Positions 47,101 through 59,605 of a DNA stretch of 64,000 nucleotides are shown piece by piece. Position 1 is the stretch's first letter. Each line of letters opens with the position of its first letter. Both the position numbers and the translations under genes were made by a program. The stretch comes from Linum tenue. Lineage: Eukaryota; Streptophyta; Magnoliopsida; Malpighiales; Linaceae. The stretch covers positions 3,250,538-3,314,537 of the forward strand of contig CAMGYJ010000006.1 in NCBI GenBank assembly GCA_946122785.1, written 5' to 3'. A model generated the notes under the pieces. The model saw only the letters and a program-made list of their open reading frames with translations, was not told the DNA's origin and did no database searches.

Positions 47101-49312
47101 GGGCAGATTACAAAGGAATACTATCACAGATTTTGGGCGATTTTTCCGAAATACCAATTTCTTTCGATTCTGGTGGCTACAGATTACGGAATCAGGCCGA
47201 GGCTAATCTCCACCAATAATGAAGTCTATTGATCCTATTCTCCACGGATAATAAGTCCATTAAGCACCAATTTGGATCAATTCATTTTCGGATGACATTT
47301 TCGTAATTTTGTGGGCGTCGAAAGGCTATTTTCTTTGGATTTTGAAGTCTACAGATCACGAATTTGGCTTGAGGTTATTCTTAACCGATAATTAAGTCCT
47401 TTAAGCACCGATTTGGGCGGATTTTTTCCCGGTCAATTTTTGGCAGATTGCAAAGTGCATTACAGATTTTGTGCGATTTTTCTGAAATGCTAATTTCTTT
47501 CAATTCTGGAAGCTACAGATCACGGAATCAGGCCGAGGTTATTCTCCACTGATAATAAAGTTTATTTATCCTATTCTCCACGGAAGATGAGTCCATTAAG
47601 CAGCGATTTGGGCCAATTTATTTTCAAGTTGCATTTTCATAATTTTGTGGGCGTCGAAAGGCCATTTTCATTGGATTTTGAAGGCAACAGATCACAAATT
47701 CGGCCTTAGGCTATTCTTAACCGATGATTAAGTCTATTAAGCACCGATTTGGGACGATTTATTCCGGTTCAACTTTTAGCAGATTGCAGAGGGGTACTAT
47801 CACAAATGTTGGCGATTTTTCAGAAATACCATTTTCTTTTGATTCTGGAGGCTACAGATCACGGAATCAGGCCGAGGCTATTCTCCACCAATAATGAAGT
47901 CTATTGATCCTATTCTCCACGGATGATAAGTCCATTAAGCACCGATTTGGGCCAATTTATTTTCGGATGGCATTTTAGTAATTTTGTGGGCGTTGAAAGG
48001 CCATTTTATTTGGATTTTGAAGGCTACAGATCACAGAGTCGGCCTGAGGCTATTCTTAACCGATAATTAAGTCCATTAAGCACCGAATTGGGCGGATTTA
48101 TTCCGGGTGAATTTTTGGCAGATTGCAAAGGCGTACCATCACAGATTTTAAGAGATTTTTCTGAAATGCTATTTTCTTTCGATTCTTGAAGCTACAGATC
48201 ATGGAATCAGGCCGAGGTTATTCTCCACCGATAATGAAGTCTATTGATCCTATTCTCCACGGATGATAAGTCCATTAAGCACCGATTTGGGCGGATTTAT
48301 TCCGGTTCAATTCTTAGCAGATTGCAAAGGTGTACTATCACAGATTTTGGCGATTTTTCCGAAATACCATTTTCTTTCGATTCTGTAGGCTACAGATCAC
48401 GGAATCACGCCAAGGATATTCTCCATCGATAATGAAGTCTATTGATCCTATACTCCACGGACGATAAGTCCATTAAGCACCGATTTGGGCCAATTTAATT
48501 TCGGATGGCATTTTCATAATTTTGTGGGTGTCGAAAGGCCATTTTCTTTGCATTTTGAAGGCTACAGATCACGGATTCGGCCTGAGGCTATTCTTAACCG
48601 ATGATTAAACCATTAAGCACCGATTTGGGCGGGTTTATTCTGGGTCAATTTTGGGCAGGTTGCAAAGGGCTACCATCACTGATTATGGACGATTTTTCCC
48701 AAAAAGCCATTTTCTTTCGATTCTGGATGCTACAGATCACGAAATCACGTCGAGGCTATTCTCCATCTATAATGAAGTATTTTGATTCAATTCTCCATGG
48801 ATGATAAATCCATTAAGCACCGATTTGGGACAATTTATTTTCGGATGACATTTTTGTAATTTTGTGGGCGTCGAAAGGCCATTTTCTTTGCATTTTGAAG
48901 GCTACAGATCCGGATTCGGTCTGAGGCTATTCTTAACCGATGATTAAGTCCATTATGCACCGATTTAGGCAGATTTATTCCGGGTCAATTTTTGGCAGAT
49001 TGCAAAGCGGTACCATCACAGTTTTTGGGTGGTTTTTCCAAAATGCCACTTTCTTTCGATTCTGGAGGCTACAGATCACGGAATCAGGCCGAGGCTATTC
49101 TCCACCAATAATGAAGTCTATTGATCCTATTCTCCACGGATGATAAGTCCATTAAGCACCGATTTGGGCCAATTATTTTCGGTTGGCATTTTCAAAATTT
49201 TGGGGGCGTCGAAAAGCCATTTTCTTTGGATTTGGAAGGCTACAGATCATTGATTCGGCCTGCGGCTATTCTTCAATGATGATTAAGTCCATTAAGCACA
49301 GATTTTGGCGGA
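44187..49312 (+). repeat. satellite, right block (plus orientation), part 1
   Basis: Same unit in plus orientation, with distinct markers: CAGATTGCAAAGG instead of CAGATTCCAAAGG, and TTTTGTGGGCGTCGAAAGG in the short half. Units are more uniform and close to 335-340 bp (44386, 44721, 45060 and 45399 mark equivalent points). The switch at 44184-44190 joins ...AATCTGCCA to ATAATGAAGTC with about three shared bases. From about 47831 the sequence is repeated at 51631 onward. Confidence 0.92.
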
Positions 49313-50168
49313 TGATATGATCCCAAATAGCCAACTGTACACGTCACAATTACTCAACAAAGAAGCTAACAAAGTTGGGAAGAAGAATGGCAGATCCAAG
49401 TTTCCATGTTTCCAAAGGTATGCTTTGAAGATCCAGAAGATGTCATTAAGGTTCTTTTCCAAGGCCTCAAAGTTGATACCTTAAAACTGGAAAACTGCCA
49501 GAAAATGACTAAGGCAGAAAACTGTTCTGTGAAGCCTACTTTGGAGCTCAATTCAAGGAGCCTGGATGGGATTCAAGTCAAAAGGCTTCCACAACATGAA
49601 ACTAGGTATGTTTGTGAACAAAGGGAAGGAATTGGATGAAGAATTGGAGTTCGGGAAAGCCTTGAACGAAAGGTTCGAAGTTAGTACGAAAGCTGCTTTT
49701 GGATGGTTTGCTGGCAGCTTGCTTGTGCTTCAAGAAAAGGAGTTTAAACCCGAATTTTATGTCCTTTTTACTGTAGAATTTTACCTTAATTGTTTCCAAG
49801 TTATATTAGCATTGTATTAGGTTTATATGCCTTTAAATACCTTCTAGTTTTCGTTGTAAACATAGAGACTTTGTTGAATAGAAATCGAAACTGTTTGGTT
49901 TGTGCAAGTTGCGACTTGTTTTGTGTTTGGTGGATTCCAAACTTGCTGTGTTTGTGTATCGATTGAATAGTCACTTCAATCATGGTCGAGCAACTACCCT
50001 TTTATACCAATCGAGCTATCCCCGGGTGTGGATTTGTCCTTTTGGTTCCGTTTTATCCAAGTTCGTATTAAGAACGCGCTGTTCTTGATTCGAGCTCAAT
50101 CGATTCTTCGATTGAGTCGTTTGCTGCGTGACTTTGATAAACATACACCCCCCCAGGGGTGTATCAAG

Positions 50169-50181
50169 TGGTATCAGAGCC
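50169..50181 (+). other. primer binding site, initiator tRNA-Met (copy 1)
   Basis: TGGTATCAGAGCC two bases after the 5' LTR end. The identical site of copy 2 lies at 53970-53982. Confidence 0.9.
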
Positions 50182-50308
50182 CCGTTCAACGCAGGGGCAA
50201 GGAGGAGCTCGAGAGTAATTCCAATTGGTCGTGTGCAGAAAAAAAAAAAAGACAGAGGAGAAGAGGAGATTTTTTTTGTAGAAGCAATTCCAATTCGAAG
50301 AGCAGACG

Positions 50309-50725
50309 ATGGACACACAACCAATCAACATGGACGAATTGAAACAGATGGTCATCGAAGCAATTCAAGTGACCTTCCAACCTAAATTCGATAGAATCCA
50401 ACGTCGAATTGATGAGCTGAAGTTGCTGACGGATAAAGTAGCCTCACCGAAAAAGTCTGTGTTGCAGAATCAGATTCCAGAGAGGCATCACGAACGAAGC
50501 ATTCCAATTAAACCCAATCCAACCATAGACGAGTGCACTCGAAAACTAGCGGCGAGCTGGGACAAGGAAAGCGAAACTTCGAGTGGTTCGACGATGGAGA
50601 AAGAAGGAGCAGCCAACCGACTCTGTTTTCCTCCGCAAGAACAGAGTCAGCGTTCCGGAGAAACCTACAATGAACTAGTGGATGAGTCTAAGGATTTCGT
50701 CGCTATTGGTGAGTTTCTTGAATAG
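50309..50725 (+). pseudogene. truncated gag-like ORF, copy 1
   Basis: 138 codons starting MDTQPINMDELKQM, about 130 bp downstream of the primer site, the usual place for gag. The first 45 residues look like an amphipathic helix or coiled coil (IEAIQVTFQPKFDRIQRRIDELKLL), as in many plant retrotransposon gag N-termini. The middle is polar and charged. The last codons and the TAG stop come from 3' LTR remnant sequence (GAATAGTCAC), so the reading frame was cut by the internal deletion. No zinc knuckle or core gag domain remains. The gag assignment rests on position and N-terminal character only. Confidence 0.55.
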
Positions 50726-50920
50726 TCACTTCAATCGTGGTCGAGCAATTACCCTTTTATACCAATCGAGCTATCCCCGGGTGTGGATTTGTCCATTTGG
50801 TTCCGTTTTATCCAAGTTCGTATTAAGAACGCGTTGTTCTTGATTCGAGCTCAATCGATTCTTCGATTAAGTCGTTTTCTGCGTGACTTTGATAAACATA
50901 CAGCCCCCAGGGGCGTATCA

Positions 50921-53113
50921 GCGGATTTATTCCTGGTCAATTTTTGGAAGATTGCAAAGGTGTACCATCACAGAATTTGGACGATTTTTCCGAAATGCCA
51001 TTTTCTTTCGATTCTTGAGGCTACAAATCACGGAATCAAGCCGATGCTATTCTACAACGATAATGAAGGCTATTGATCCTATTCTCCACGGATGATAAGT
51101 CCATTAAGCACCGATTTGGACCTATTTATTTTCGAATGGCATTTTCGTAATTTTGTTGGCGTCGAAAGACCATTTTCATAGGATTTTGAAGGCTACAGAT
51201 CACGGATTCGGCCTAAGGTTACTATTCAACCATGATTAGTTACATTAACATCGATTTGGGCAGATTTATTCCAGGTAAATTTTATCACAGATTTTGAGCG
51301 ATTTTTCCGAAATGCCATTTTCTTACGGTTCTGGAGGCTACTCTCCACAGATAATGAAATCTATTGATCCTATTATCCACGGATGATAAGTCCATTAAGC
51401 ACCGATTTGGGCAAATTTATTTTTGGATGGGATTTTCGTAATTTTGTGGGCGTCGAAAAGTCATTTTCTTTGCATTTTGAAGGCTACAGATCAAGGATTC
51501 GGCTTGAGGCTATTCTTCACCAATGATTTAGTCCATTAAGCCCCGATTTTGGCGGATTTATTCCGGGTCAATTTTTGGCAGATTGCGAAGGGGTACCATC
51601 AGAGATTTTGGGTGATTTTTCCGAAATGTCATTTTCTTTTGATTCTGGAGGCTACAGATCACGGAATCAGGCCGAGGCTATTCTCCACCAATAATGAAGT
51701 CTATTGATCCTATTCTCCACGGATGATAAGTCCATTAAGCACCGATTTGGGCCAATTTATTTTCGGATGGCATTTTCGTAATTTTGTGGGCGTTGAAAGG
51801 CCATTTTATTTGGATTTTGAAGGCTACAGATCACAGAGTCGGCCTGAGGCTATTCTTAACCGATAATTAAGTCCATTAAGCACCGAATTGGGCGGATTTA
51901 TTCCGGGTGAATTTTTGGCAGATTGCAAAGGCGTACCATCACAGATTTTAAGCGATTTTTCTGAAATGCTATTTTCTTTCGATTCTTGAAGCTACAGATC
52001 ATGGAATTAGGGCGAGGTTATTCTCCACCGATAATGAAGTCTATTGATCCTATTCTCCACGGATGATAAGTCCATTAAGCACCGATTTGGGCGGATTTAT
52101 TCCGGTTCAATTCTTAGCAGATTGCAAAGGTGTACTATCACAGATTTTGGCGATTTTTCCGAAATACCATTTTCTTTCGATTCTGTAGGCTACAGATCAC
52201 GGAATCACGCCAAGGATATTCTCCATCGATAATGAAGTCTATTGATCCTATACTCCACGGACGATAAGTCCATTAAGCACCGATTTGGGCCAATTTAATT
52301 TCGGATGGCATTTTCATAATTTTGTGGGTGTCGAAAGGCCATTTTCTTTGCATTTTGAAGGCTACAGATCACGGATTCGGCCTGAGGCTATTCTTAACCG
52401 ATGATTAAATCCATTAAGCACCGATTTGGGCGGGTTTATTCTGGGTCAATTTTGGGCAGGTTGCAAAGGGCTACCATCACTGATTATGGACGATTTTTCC
52501 CAAAAAGCCATTTTCTTTCGATTCTGGATGCTACAGATCACGAAATCAGGCCGAGGCTATTCTCCATCTATAATGAAGTATTTTGATTCAATTCTCCATG
52601 GATGATAAATCCATTAAGCACCGATTTGGGACAATTTATTTTCGGATGACATTTTTGTAATTTTGTGGGCGTCGAAAGGCCATTTTCTTTGCATTTTGAA
52701 GGCTACAGATCCGGATTCGGTCTGAGGCTATTCTTAACCGATGATTAAGTCCATTATGCACCGATTTAGGCAGATTTATTCCGGGTCAATTTTTGGCAGA
52801 TTGCAAAGCGGTACCATCACAGTTTTTGGGTGGTTTTTCCAAAATGCCACTTTCTTTCGATTCTGGAGGCTACAGATCACGGAATCAGGCCGAGGCTATT
52901 CTCCACCAATAATGAAGTCTATTGATCCTATTCTCCACGGATGATAAGTCCATTAAGCACCGATTTGGGCCAATTATTTTCGGTTGGCATTTTCAAAATT
53001 TTGGGGGCGTCGAAAAGCCATTTTCTTTGGATTTGGAAGGCTACAGATCATTGATTCGGCCTGCGGCTATTCTTCAATGATGATTAAGTCCATTAAGCAC
53101 AGATTTTGGCGGA
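50921..53113 (+). repeat. satellite, right block, part 2
   Basis: Satellite between the two LTR-element copies. 50921-51110 belongs to duplicated segment X. 51095-51660 matches 55912-56477 (segment Y). 51631-53113 repeats 47831-49312 with few differences. No other feature. Confidence 0.9.
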
Positions 53114-54720
53114 TGATATGATCCCAAATAGCCAACTGTACACGTCACAATTACTCAACAAAGAAGCTAACAAAGTTGGGAAGAAGAATGGCAGATCCAA
53201 GTTTCCATGTTTCCAAAGGTATGCTTTGAAGATCCAGAAGATGTCATTAAGGTTCTTTTCCAAGGCCTCAAAGTTGATACCTTAAAACTGGAAAACTGCC
53301 AGAAAATGACTAAGGCAGAAAACTGTTCTGTGAAGCCTACTTTGGAGCTCAATTCAAGGAGCCTGGATGGGATTCAAGTCAAAAGGCTTCCACAACATGA
53401 AACTAGGTATGTTTGTGAACAAAGGGAAGGAATTGGATGAAGAATTGGAGTTCGGGAAAGCCTTGAACGAAAGGTTCGAAGTTAGTACGAAAGCTGCTTT
53501 TGGATGGTTTGCTGGCAGCTTGCTTGTGCTTCAAGAAAAGGAGTTTAAACCCGAATTTTATGTCCTTTTTACTGTAGAATTTTACCTTAATTGTTTCCAA
53601 GTTATATTAGCATTGTATTAGGTTTATATGCCTTTAAATACCTTCTAGTTTTCGTTGTAAACATAGAGACTTTGTTGAATAGAAATCGAAACTGTTTGGT
53701 TTGTGCAAGTTGCGACTTGTTTTGTGTTTGGTGGATTCCAAACTTGCTGTGTTTGTGTATCGATTGAATAGTCACTTCAATCATGGTCGAGCAACTACCC
53801 TTTTATACCAATCGAGCTATCCCCGGGTGTGGATTTGTCCTTTTGGTTCCGTTTTATCCAAGTTCGTATTAAGAACGCGCTGTTCTTGATTCGAGCTCAA
53901 TCGATTCTTCGATTGAGTCGTTTGCTGCGTGACTTTGATAAACATACACCCCCCCAGGGGTGTATCAAGTGGTATCAGAGCCCCGTTCAACGCAGGGGCA
54001 AGGAGGAGCTCGAGAGTAATTCCAATTGGTCGTGTGCAGAAAAAAAAAAAGACAGAGGAGAAGAGGAGATTTTTTTTGTAGAAGCAATTCCAATTCGAAG
54101 AGCAGACGATGGACACACAACCAATCAACATGGACGAATTGAAACAGATGGTCATCGAAGCAATTCAAGTGACCTTCCAACCTAAATTCGATAGAATCCA
54201 ACGTCGAATTGATGAGCTGAAGTTGCTGACGGATAAAGTAGCCTCACCGAAAAAGTCTGTGTTGCAGAATCAGATTCCAGAGAGGCATCACGAACGAAGC
54301 ATTCCAATTAAACCCAATCCAACCATAGACGAGTGCACTCGAAAACTAGCGGCGAGCTGGGACAAGGAAAGCGAAACTTCGAGTGGTTCGACGATGGAGA
54401 AAGAAGGAGCAGCCAACCGACTCTGTTTTCCTCCGCAAGAACAGAGTCAGCGTTCCGGAGAAACCTACAATGAACTAGTGGATGAGTCTAAGGATTTCGT
54501 CGCTATTGGTGAGTTTCTTGAATAGTCACTTCAATCGTGGTCGAGCAATTACCCTTTTATACCAATCGAGCTATCCCCGGGTGTGGATTTGTCCATTTGG
54601 TTCCGTTTTATCCAAGTTCGTATTAAGAACGCGTTGTTCTTGATTCGAGCTCAATCGATTCTTCGATTAAGTCGTTTTCTGCGTGACTTTGATAAACATA
54701 CAGCCCCCAGGGGCGTATCA
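53114..54720 (+). mobile_element. 1.6-kb internally deleted LTR element, copy 2
   Basis: Practically identical to 49313-50920, including the same GCGGA flanks and the same satellite neighbours. The only difference I found is 11 versus 12 bases in an A run in the leader. 5' LTR 53114-53967, primer site 53970-53982, 3' LTR remnant about 54519-54720. It arose by duplication of the surrounding satellite segment. Confidence 0.88.
54109..54525 (+). pseudogene. truncated gag-like ORF, copy 2
   Basis: Same 138-codon frame as at 50309-50725 with an identical translation. It ends in 3' LTR remnant sequence in the same way. The identity reflects recent segmental duplication rather than selection on the protein. 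Confidence 0.55.
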
Positions 54721-57700
54721 GCGGATTTATTCCTGGTCAATTTTTGGAAGATTGCAAAGGTGTACCATCACAGAATTTGGACGATTTTTCCGAAATGCCA
54801 TTTTCTTTCGATTCTTGAGGCTACAAATCACGGAATCAAGCCGATGCTATTCTACAACGATAATGAAGGCTATTGATCCTATTCTCCACGGATGATAAGT
54901 CCATTAAGCACCAATTTGGACCTATCTATTTTCGGATGGCATTTTCATAATTTGTTGGCATCGAAAGACCATTTTCATAGGATTTTGACGGCTACAGATC
55001 ACGGATTCGGCCTGAGGCTACTCTTCAACGATGATTAGGTATATTAAGCATCAATTTGGGCGGATTTATTCCGGGTCAATTTTTGGCAGATTGCAAAGGG
55101 GTACCATCACAGATTTTGAGCGATTTTTCTGAAATGGCATTTTCTTTCGATTCTCGAAGCTACAGATCACGAAATTAGGCCGAGGCTATTCTCCATCGAT
55201 AATGAAGTATATTGATCCTATTCTCCATGGATGATAAATCCATTAAGCACCAATTTGTGCCAATTTATTTTCGGATGGCATTTTCGTAGTTTTGTGGGCG
55301 TCGAAAGGCCATTTTCTTTGCATTTTGAAGGCTACAGATCACGGATTCGGCCTGAGGCTATTTTTAACCGATGATTAAGTCCATTAAGCACCGATTTGGG
55401 TGGATTTATTCTGGGTCAATTTTTGGCAGATTGCAAAGGGGTACCATCACATATTTCTGGTGGTTTTTCCAAAATGCCACTTTCTTTCGATTCTGGAAGG
55501 TACAGATCACGGAATCAGGCCGAGGCTATTCTCCAACGATAATGAAGTCTATTAATCCTATTCTCCATGGATGATAAGTCCATTAAGCACTGATTTGGGC
55601 CAATTATTTTCGGTTGGAATTTTCGAAATATTGGGGGCGTCGAAAGGCCATTTTCTTTGGATTTGGAAGGCTACAGATCACGGATTCAGCCTGAGGCTAT
55701 TCTTCAACGATGATTAAGTCCATTAAGCACCGATTTTGGCGGATATATTCCTAGTCAATTTTTGGAAGATTACAAATGTGTACCATCACAGAATTTGGGC
55801 GTTTTTCCGAAATGCCATTTTCTTTCGATTCTGGAGACTACAGATCACGGAATCAGGCCGAGGCTATTCTACACCGATAATGAAGGCCATTGATCCTATT
55901 CTTCATGGATGATAAGTCCATTAAGCACCGATTTGGACCTATTTATTTTCGAATGGCATTTTCGTAATTTTGTTGGCGTCGAAAGACCATTTTCATAGGA
56001 TTTTGAAGGCTACAGATCACGGATTCGGCCTAAGGTTACTATTCAACCATGATTAGTTACATTAACATCGATTTGGGCAGATTTATTCCAGGTAAATTTT
56101 ATCACAGATTTTGAGCGATTTTTCCGAAATGCCATTTTCTTACGGTTCTGGAGGCTACTCTCCACAGATAATGAAATCTATTGATCCTATTATCCACGGA
56201 TGATAAGTCCATTAAGCACCGATTTGGGCAAATTTATTTTTGGATGGGATTTTCGTAATTTTGTGGGCGTCGAAAAGCCATTTTCTTTGCATTTTGAAGG
56301 CTACAGATCAAGGATTCGGCTTGAGGCTATTCTTCACCAATGATTTAGTCCATTAAGCCCCGATTTTGGCAGATTTATTCCGGGTCAATTTTTGGCAGAT
56401 TGCGAAGGGGTACCATCAGAGATTTTGGGTGATTTTTCCGAAATGTCATTTTCTTTCGATTCTGGAGGCTACAGATCACGGAATCAGGGCGAGGCTATTC
56501 TTCACAGATAATGAAGTCTATTGATCCTATTCTTCACAAATGATAAGTCCATTAAGCACCGATTTGGGCCAATTTATTCTCGGATGGCATTTTCGTAATT
56601 TTGTGGGAGTCGACAAGCTTTTTCTTTGGATTTTGAAGGCTACATATCACAGATTCGGCCTAAGACTATTCTTCAACGATGATTAAGTCCATTAAGCACC
56701 GATTTGGGCGGATTTATTCCGGGTCAATTTTTGGCAGATTGCAAAGGGGTACCATCACAGATTTTGGGCGGTTTTTCCAAAAAGCCACTTTCTTTCGATT
56801 CTGTAGGCTACAGATCACGGAATTAGGCCGAGGCTATTCTCCACCGATAATGAAGTCTATTGATCCTATTCTCCACGGATGACAAGTCCATTAAGCACCG
56901 ATTTGGGCCAATTTATTTTTGGATGGCATTTTCGTAATTTTGTAGGCGTCGAAAACCCATTTTCTTTGCATTTTGAAGAATACAGATCACGGATTCGGCT
57001 TGAGGCTATTCTTAACCAATGATTAAGTCCATTAAGCCCCGATTTGGGCAGATTTATTCCGGGTAAATTTTTAACAAATTGCAAAGGGGTACCATCACAG
57101 ATTTTGGGCTATTTTTCCGAAATGCCATTTTCTTTCGATACTGGAGGCTACATATCACAGAATCAGACCAAGGCTATTCTACACCGATAATGAAGGCTAT
57201 TGATCCTATTCTCCACGGATGATAAGTCCATTAAGCACCGAATTGGACCTATTTACATTCGGATGGCAATTTCGTAATTTTATTGGCATCGAAAGACCAT
57301 TTTAATAGGATTTTGAAGGGTATAGATCACGGATTCGGCCTAAGGCTACTCTTCAACGATGATTAGGTACATTAAGCATCGATTTGGGCGGATTTATTCC
57401 GGGTCAATTTTTGGCTGATTGCGAAACGGTACTATCATATATTTTGGGTGATTTTTCCGAAATGCCATTTTCTTTCGATCTGGAGGCTACAGATAACGGA
57501 ATTAGGTCGAGGCTATTCTCCACCAATAATGAAGTCTATTGATCCTATTACCCACGGATGATAAGTTCATTATGCACCGATTTAGGCCAATTTATTTTCG
57601 GATGGCATTTTCGTAATTTTGTGGGCGTCGAAAGGCCATTTTCTTGGGATTTTGCAGGCTACAAATCACGGATTCGGCCTGAGGCTATTCTTCAACGATG

Positions 57701-58860
57701 ATTAAGTTCATTAAGCACCGATTTTGGCGGATTTATTCCTTGTCAATTTTTGGAAGATTGCAAAGGTGTACCATCACAGATTTTTGGGGATTTTTCCGAA
57801 ATGCCATTTTCTTTTGATTCTGAGGCTACAGATCACGGAATCAGGTCGAGGCTATTCTACACCGATAATGAAGGCTATTGATCCTATTCTCCACGGATGA
57901 TAAGTCCATTTTGCACCGATTTGGACCTATTTATTTTCGGATGACATTTTCGTAGTTCTATTTGCGTCGAAAGACCATTTTCATAAGATTTTGAAAGCTA
58001 CAGATCACGGATTCGGCTTGAGGCCATTCTTAACCAAAGATTAAGTCCATTAAGCACCGATTTGGGCGGATTTATTCACGGTCAATTGATCCTATTCTCC
58101 ACGGATGATAAGTCCATTATGCACCGAATTGGACCTATTTACTTTCGGATGGCAATTTCGTAATTTTGTGGGCGTCGAAAGACCATTTTAATAGGATTTT
58201 GAAGGCTACAGATCACGGATTCAGCTAGAGGATATTCTTCAACGATGATTAGGTACATTAAGCATCAATTTGGGCAGATTTATTCCGGGTCAATTTTTGG
58301 CAGATTACAAAGGGGTACCATCACAGATTTTGAGAGATTTTTCCTAAATGCCATTTTCATTCGATTCTGGAGGCTACAGATCACGGAATCAGGCCGAGGC
58401 TATTCTCCACCAATAATGAAGTCTATTGATCCTATTATCCACGGATGATAAGTCGATTAAGCACCGATTTGGGCCAATTTATTTTCGGATAGCATTTCTT
58501 AATTTTTTGCGCGTCGAAAGGCCTTTTTCTTTGCATTTTGAAGGCTACAGATCACGGATTCGGTCTAAGGCTATTCTTAACCAATGATTAAGTCCATTAA
58601 GCACCGATTTGGGCGGATTTATTCCGGGTCAATTTATGGCAGATTGCAAAGGGGTACCATCACAGATTTTGGGCGATTTTTCTGACAAGCCATTTTCTTT
58701 CGATTCTGTAAGCTACAAATCACGAAATATGGCCGAGGCTATTCTACATCGATAATGAAGTATATTGATCCTATTCTCCATGGATGATAAATCCATTAAG
58801 CACCGATTTGGGCCAATTTATTTTCGGATGCCATTTTCGTAATTTTGTGGCGGTCGGAAG
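54721..58860 (+). repeat. satellite, right block, part 3
   Basis: Plus-orientation satellite with right-block markers. 55912-56477 matches 51095-51660. Near 58085 a unit is shortened: GGTCAATTGATCCTATTCTCC joins two phases directly, removing most of a long half. Its last eight bases, GTCGGAAG (58853-58860), are a target duplication of the following MITE. Confidence 0.9.
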
Positions 58861-59605
58861 TGTATATGGGCGTTGGGCCGTGCTTGGGCCGGCACGGCCC
58901 GGGCACGCTTCGGGCCCATTTATTTCGTGCCGTGCTTGGCACAGCCCGTCAATTTTTGTGTCGTGCCATGCAAGCCCATTTGTAAACTTTGCTAGGCCCG
59001 GGCACGGTTCGAATCGTGTCGTGCCTATTCGTGCTCGTGCCATGCTCGTATTCGTGTTTAATGAAATCGATGAAAACAAAAGAGAGAATGAAAAAGAAGG
59101 TGAAAATTGGACGGAGGAAGATAGTATTAACCGATAATGTTTGAGAAAAGTAACAATTAAGGGGGAAAAGAAAATTGGAAGTAAAGCGAGTGTGATTTGC
59201 CTTTGTTTAATTCTTTGTTCATTTTTACTTATGTTAGTAATTACGTATATATCTTTATGACACTTCTAACAACAAAAATTATTATTTTTCTACTTGTGTT
59301 TTGTAATATTTGAACCTATAATTCTATTTATATTTATTTTTTATCAAATAAATATTATTTTCGTGCCATGTCCGTTCAAATACTCAATAAAGTCTCGAAA
59401 ATATTAGGCCCGACACGGCCCACTTATATACCGTGTCGCGCCCGTACTCGTGCCTGTGCCCATGAAGTTTAGGCCTGGCACGGCCCATAAATTATTCGTG
59501 CTCGTGCCGGGCTAGCCCATTTATTTCGTTCATATGCTCGTGCCGTGCTCTAACCATGTCGTGTCGTGCTAGCCCGTGGGCGGCACGACCCGGTGCCCAC
59601 GTACA
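58861..59605 (+). mobile_element. 745-bp hAT-type MITE with 8-bp target duplication
   Basis: Terminal inverted repeats TGTATATGGGCGTTGGGCC and, read inward from the right, TGTACGTGGGCACCGGGTC, with further similarity (CGTGC) beyond. Direct repeats GTCGGAAG at 58853-58860 and 59606-59613. Both ends are dense in GGCACGGCC and CGTGCCGTGC words, which form subterminal repeats; the middle (about 59080-59350) is AT-rich. No transposase coding is present. Confidence 0.88.

Larger units (their letters stand above)
49313..50920 (+). mobile_element. 1.6-kb internally deleted LTR element, copy 1
   Basis: Ends TGATA...TATCA with 5-bp target duplication GCGGA (49308-49312 and 50921-50925). The 5' LTR is 49313-50166 (854 bp), the iMet primer site 50169-50181, then a short leader, a partial gag-like ORF, and a 3' LTR remnant of ~200 bp (about 50719-50920) matching only the end of the 5' LTR (49965-50166). 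All of pol and most of the 3' LTR are missing, so it has lost DNA by internal deletion. Ty3/gypsy or copia membership cannot be decided from what is left. Confidence 0.88.

Noticed and set aside
49406..50088. Small ORFs in the LTR of the 1.6-kb element, identical at 53207-53889
   Set aside because: Identity is explained by the segmental duplication; frames overlap on both strands and have no domain.
56679..56882. Recurring ~67-codon frame in satellite units (MIKSIKHRFGRIYSGSIFGRLQ...)
   Set aside because: Appears in many units only because one phase of the repeat is stop-free. Most copies are broken, there is no start context, and no conservation favours synonymous changes that I can see.
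58771..59137. ORFs of 102 and 117 codons spanning the MITE end and satellite
   Set aside because: They cross the insertion boundary and read GC-rich subterminal repeats; no plausible protein.
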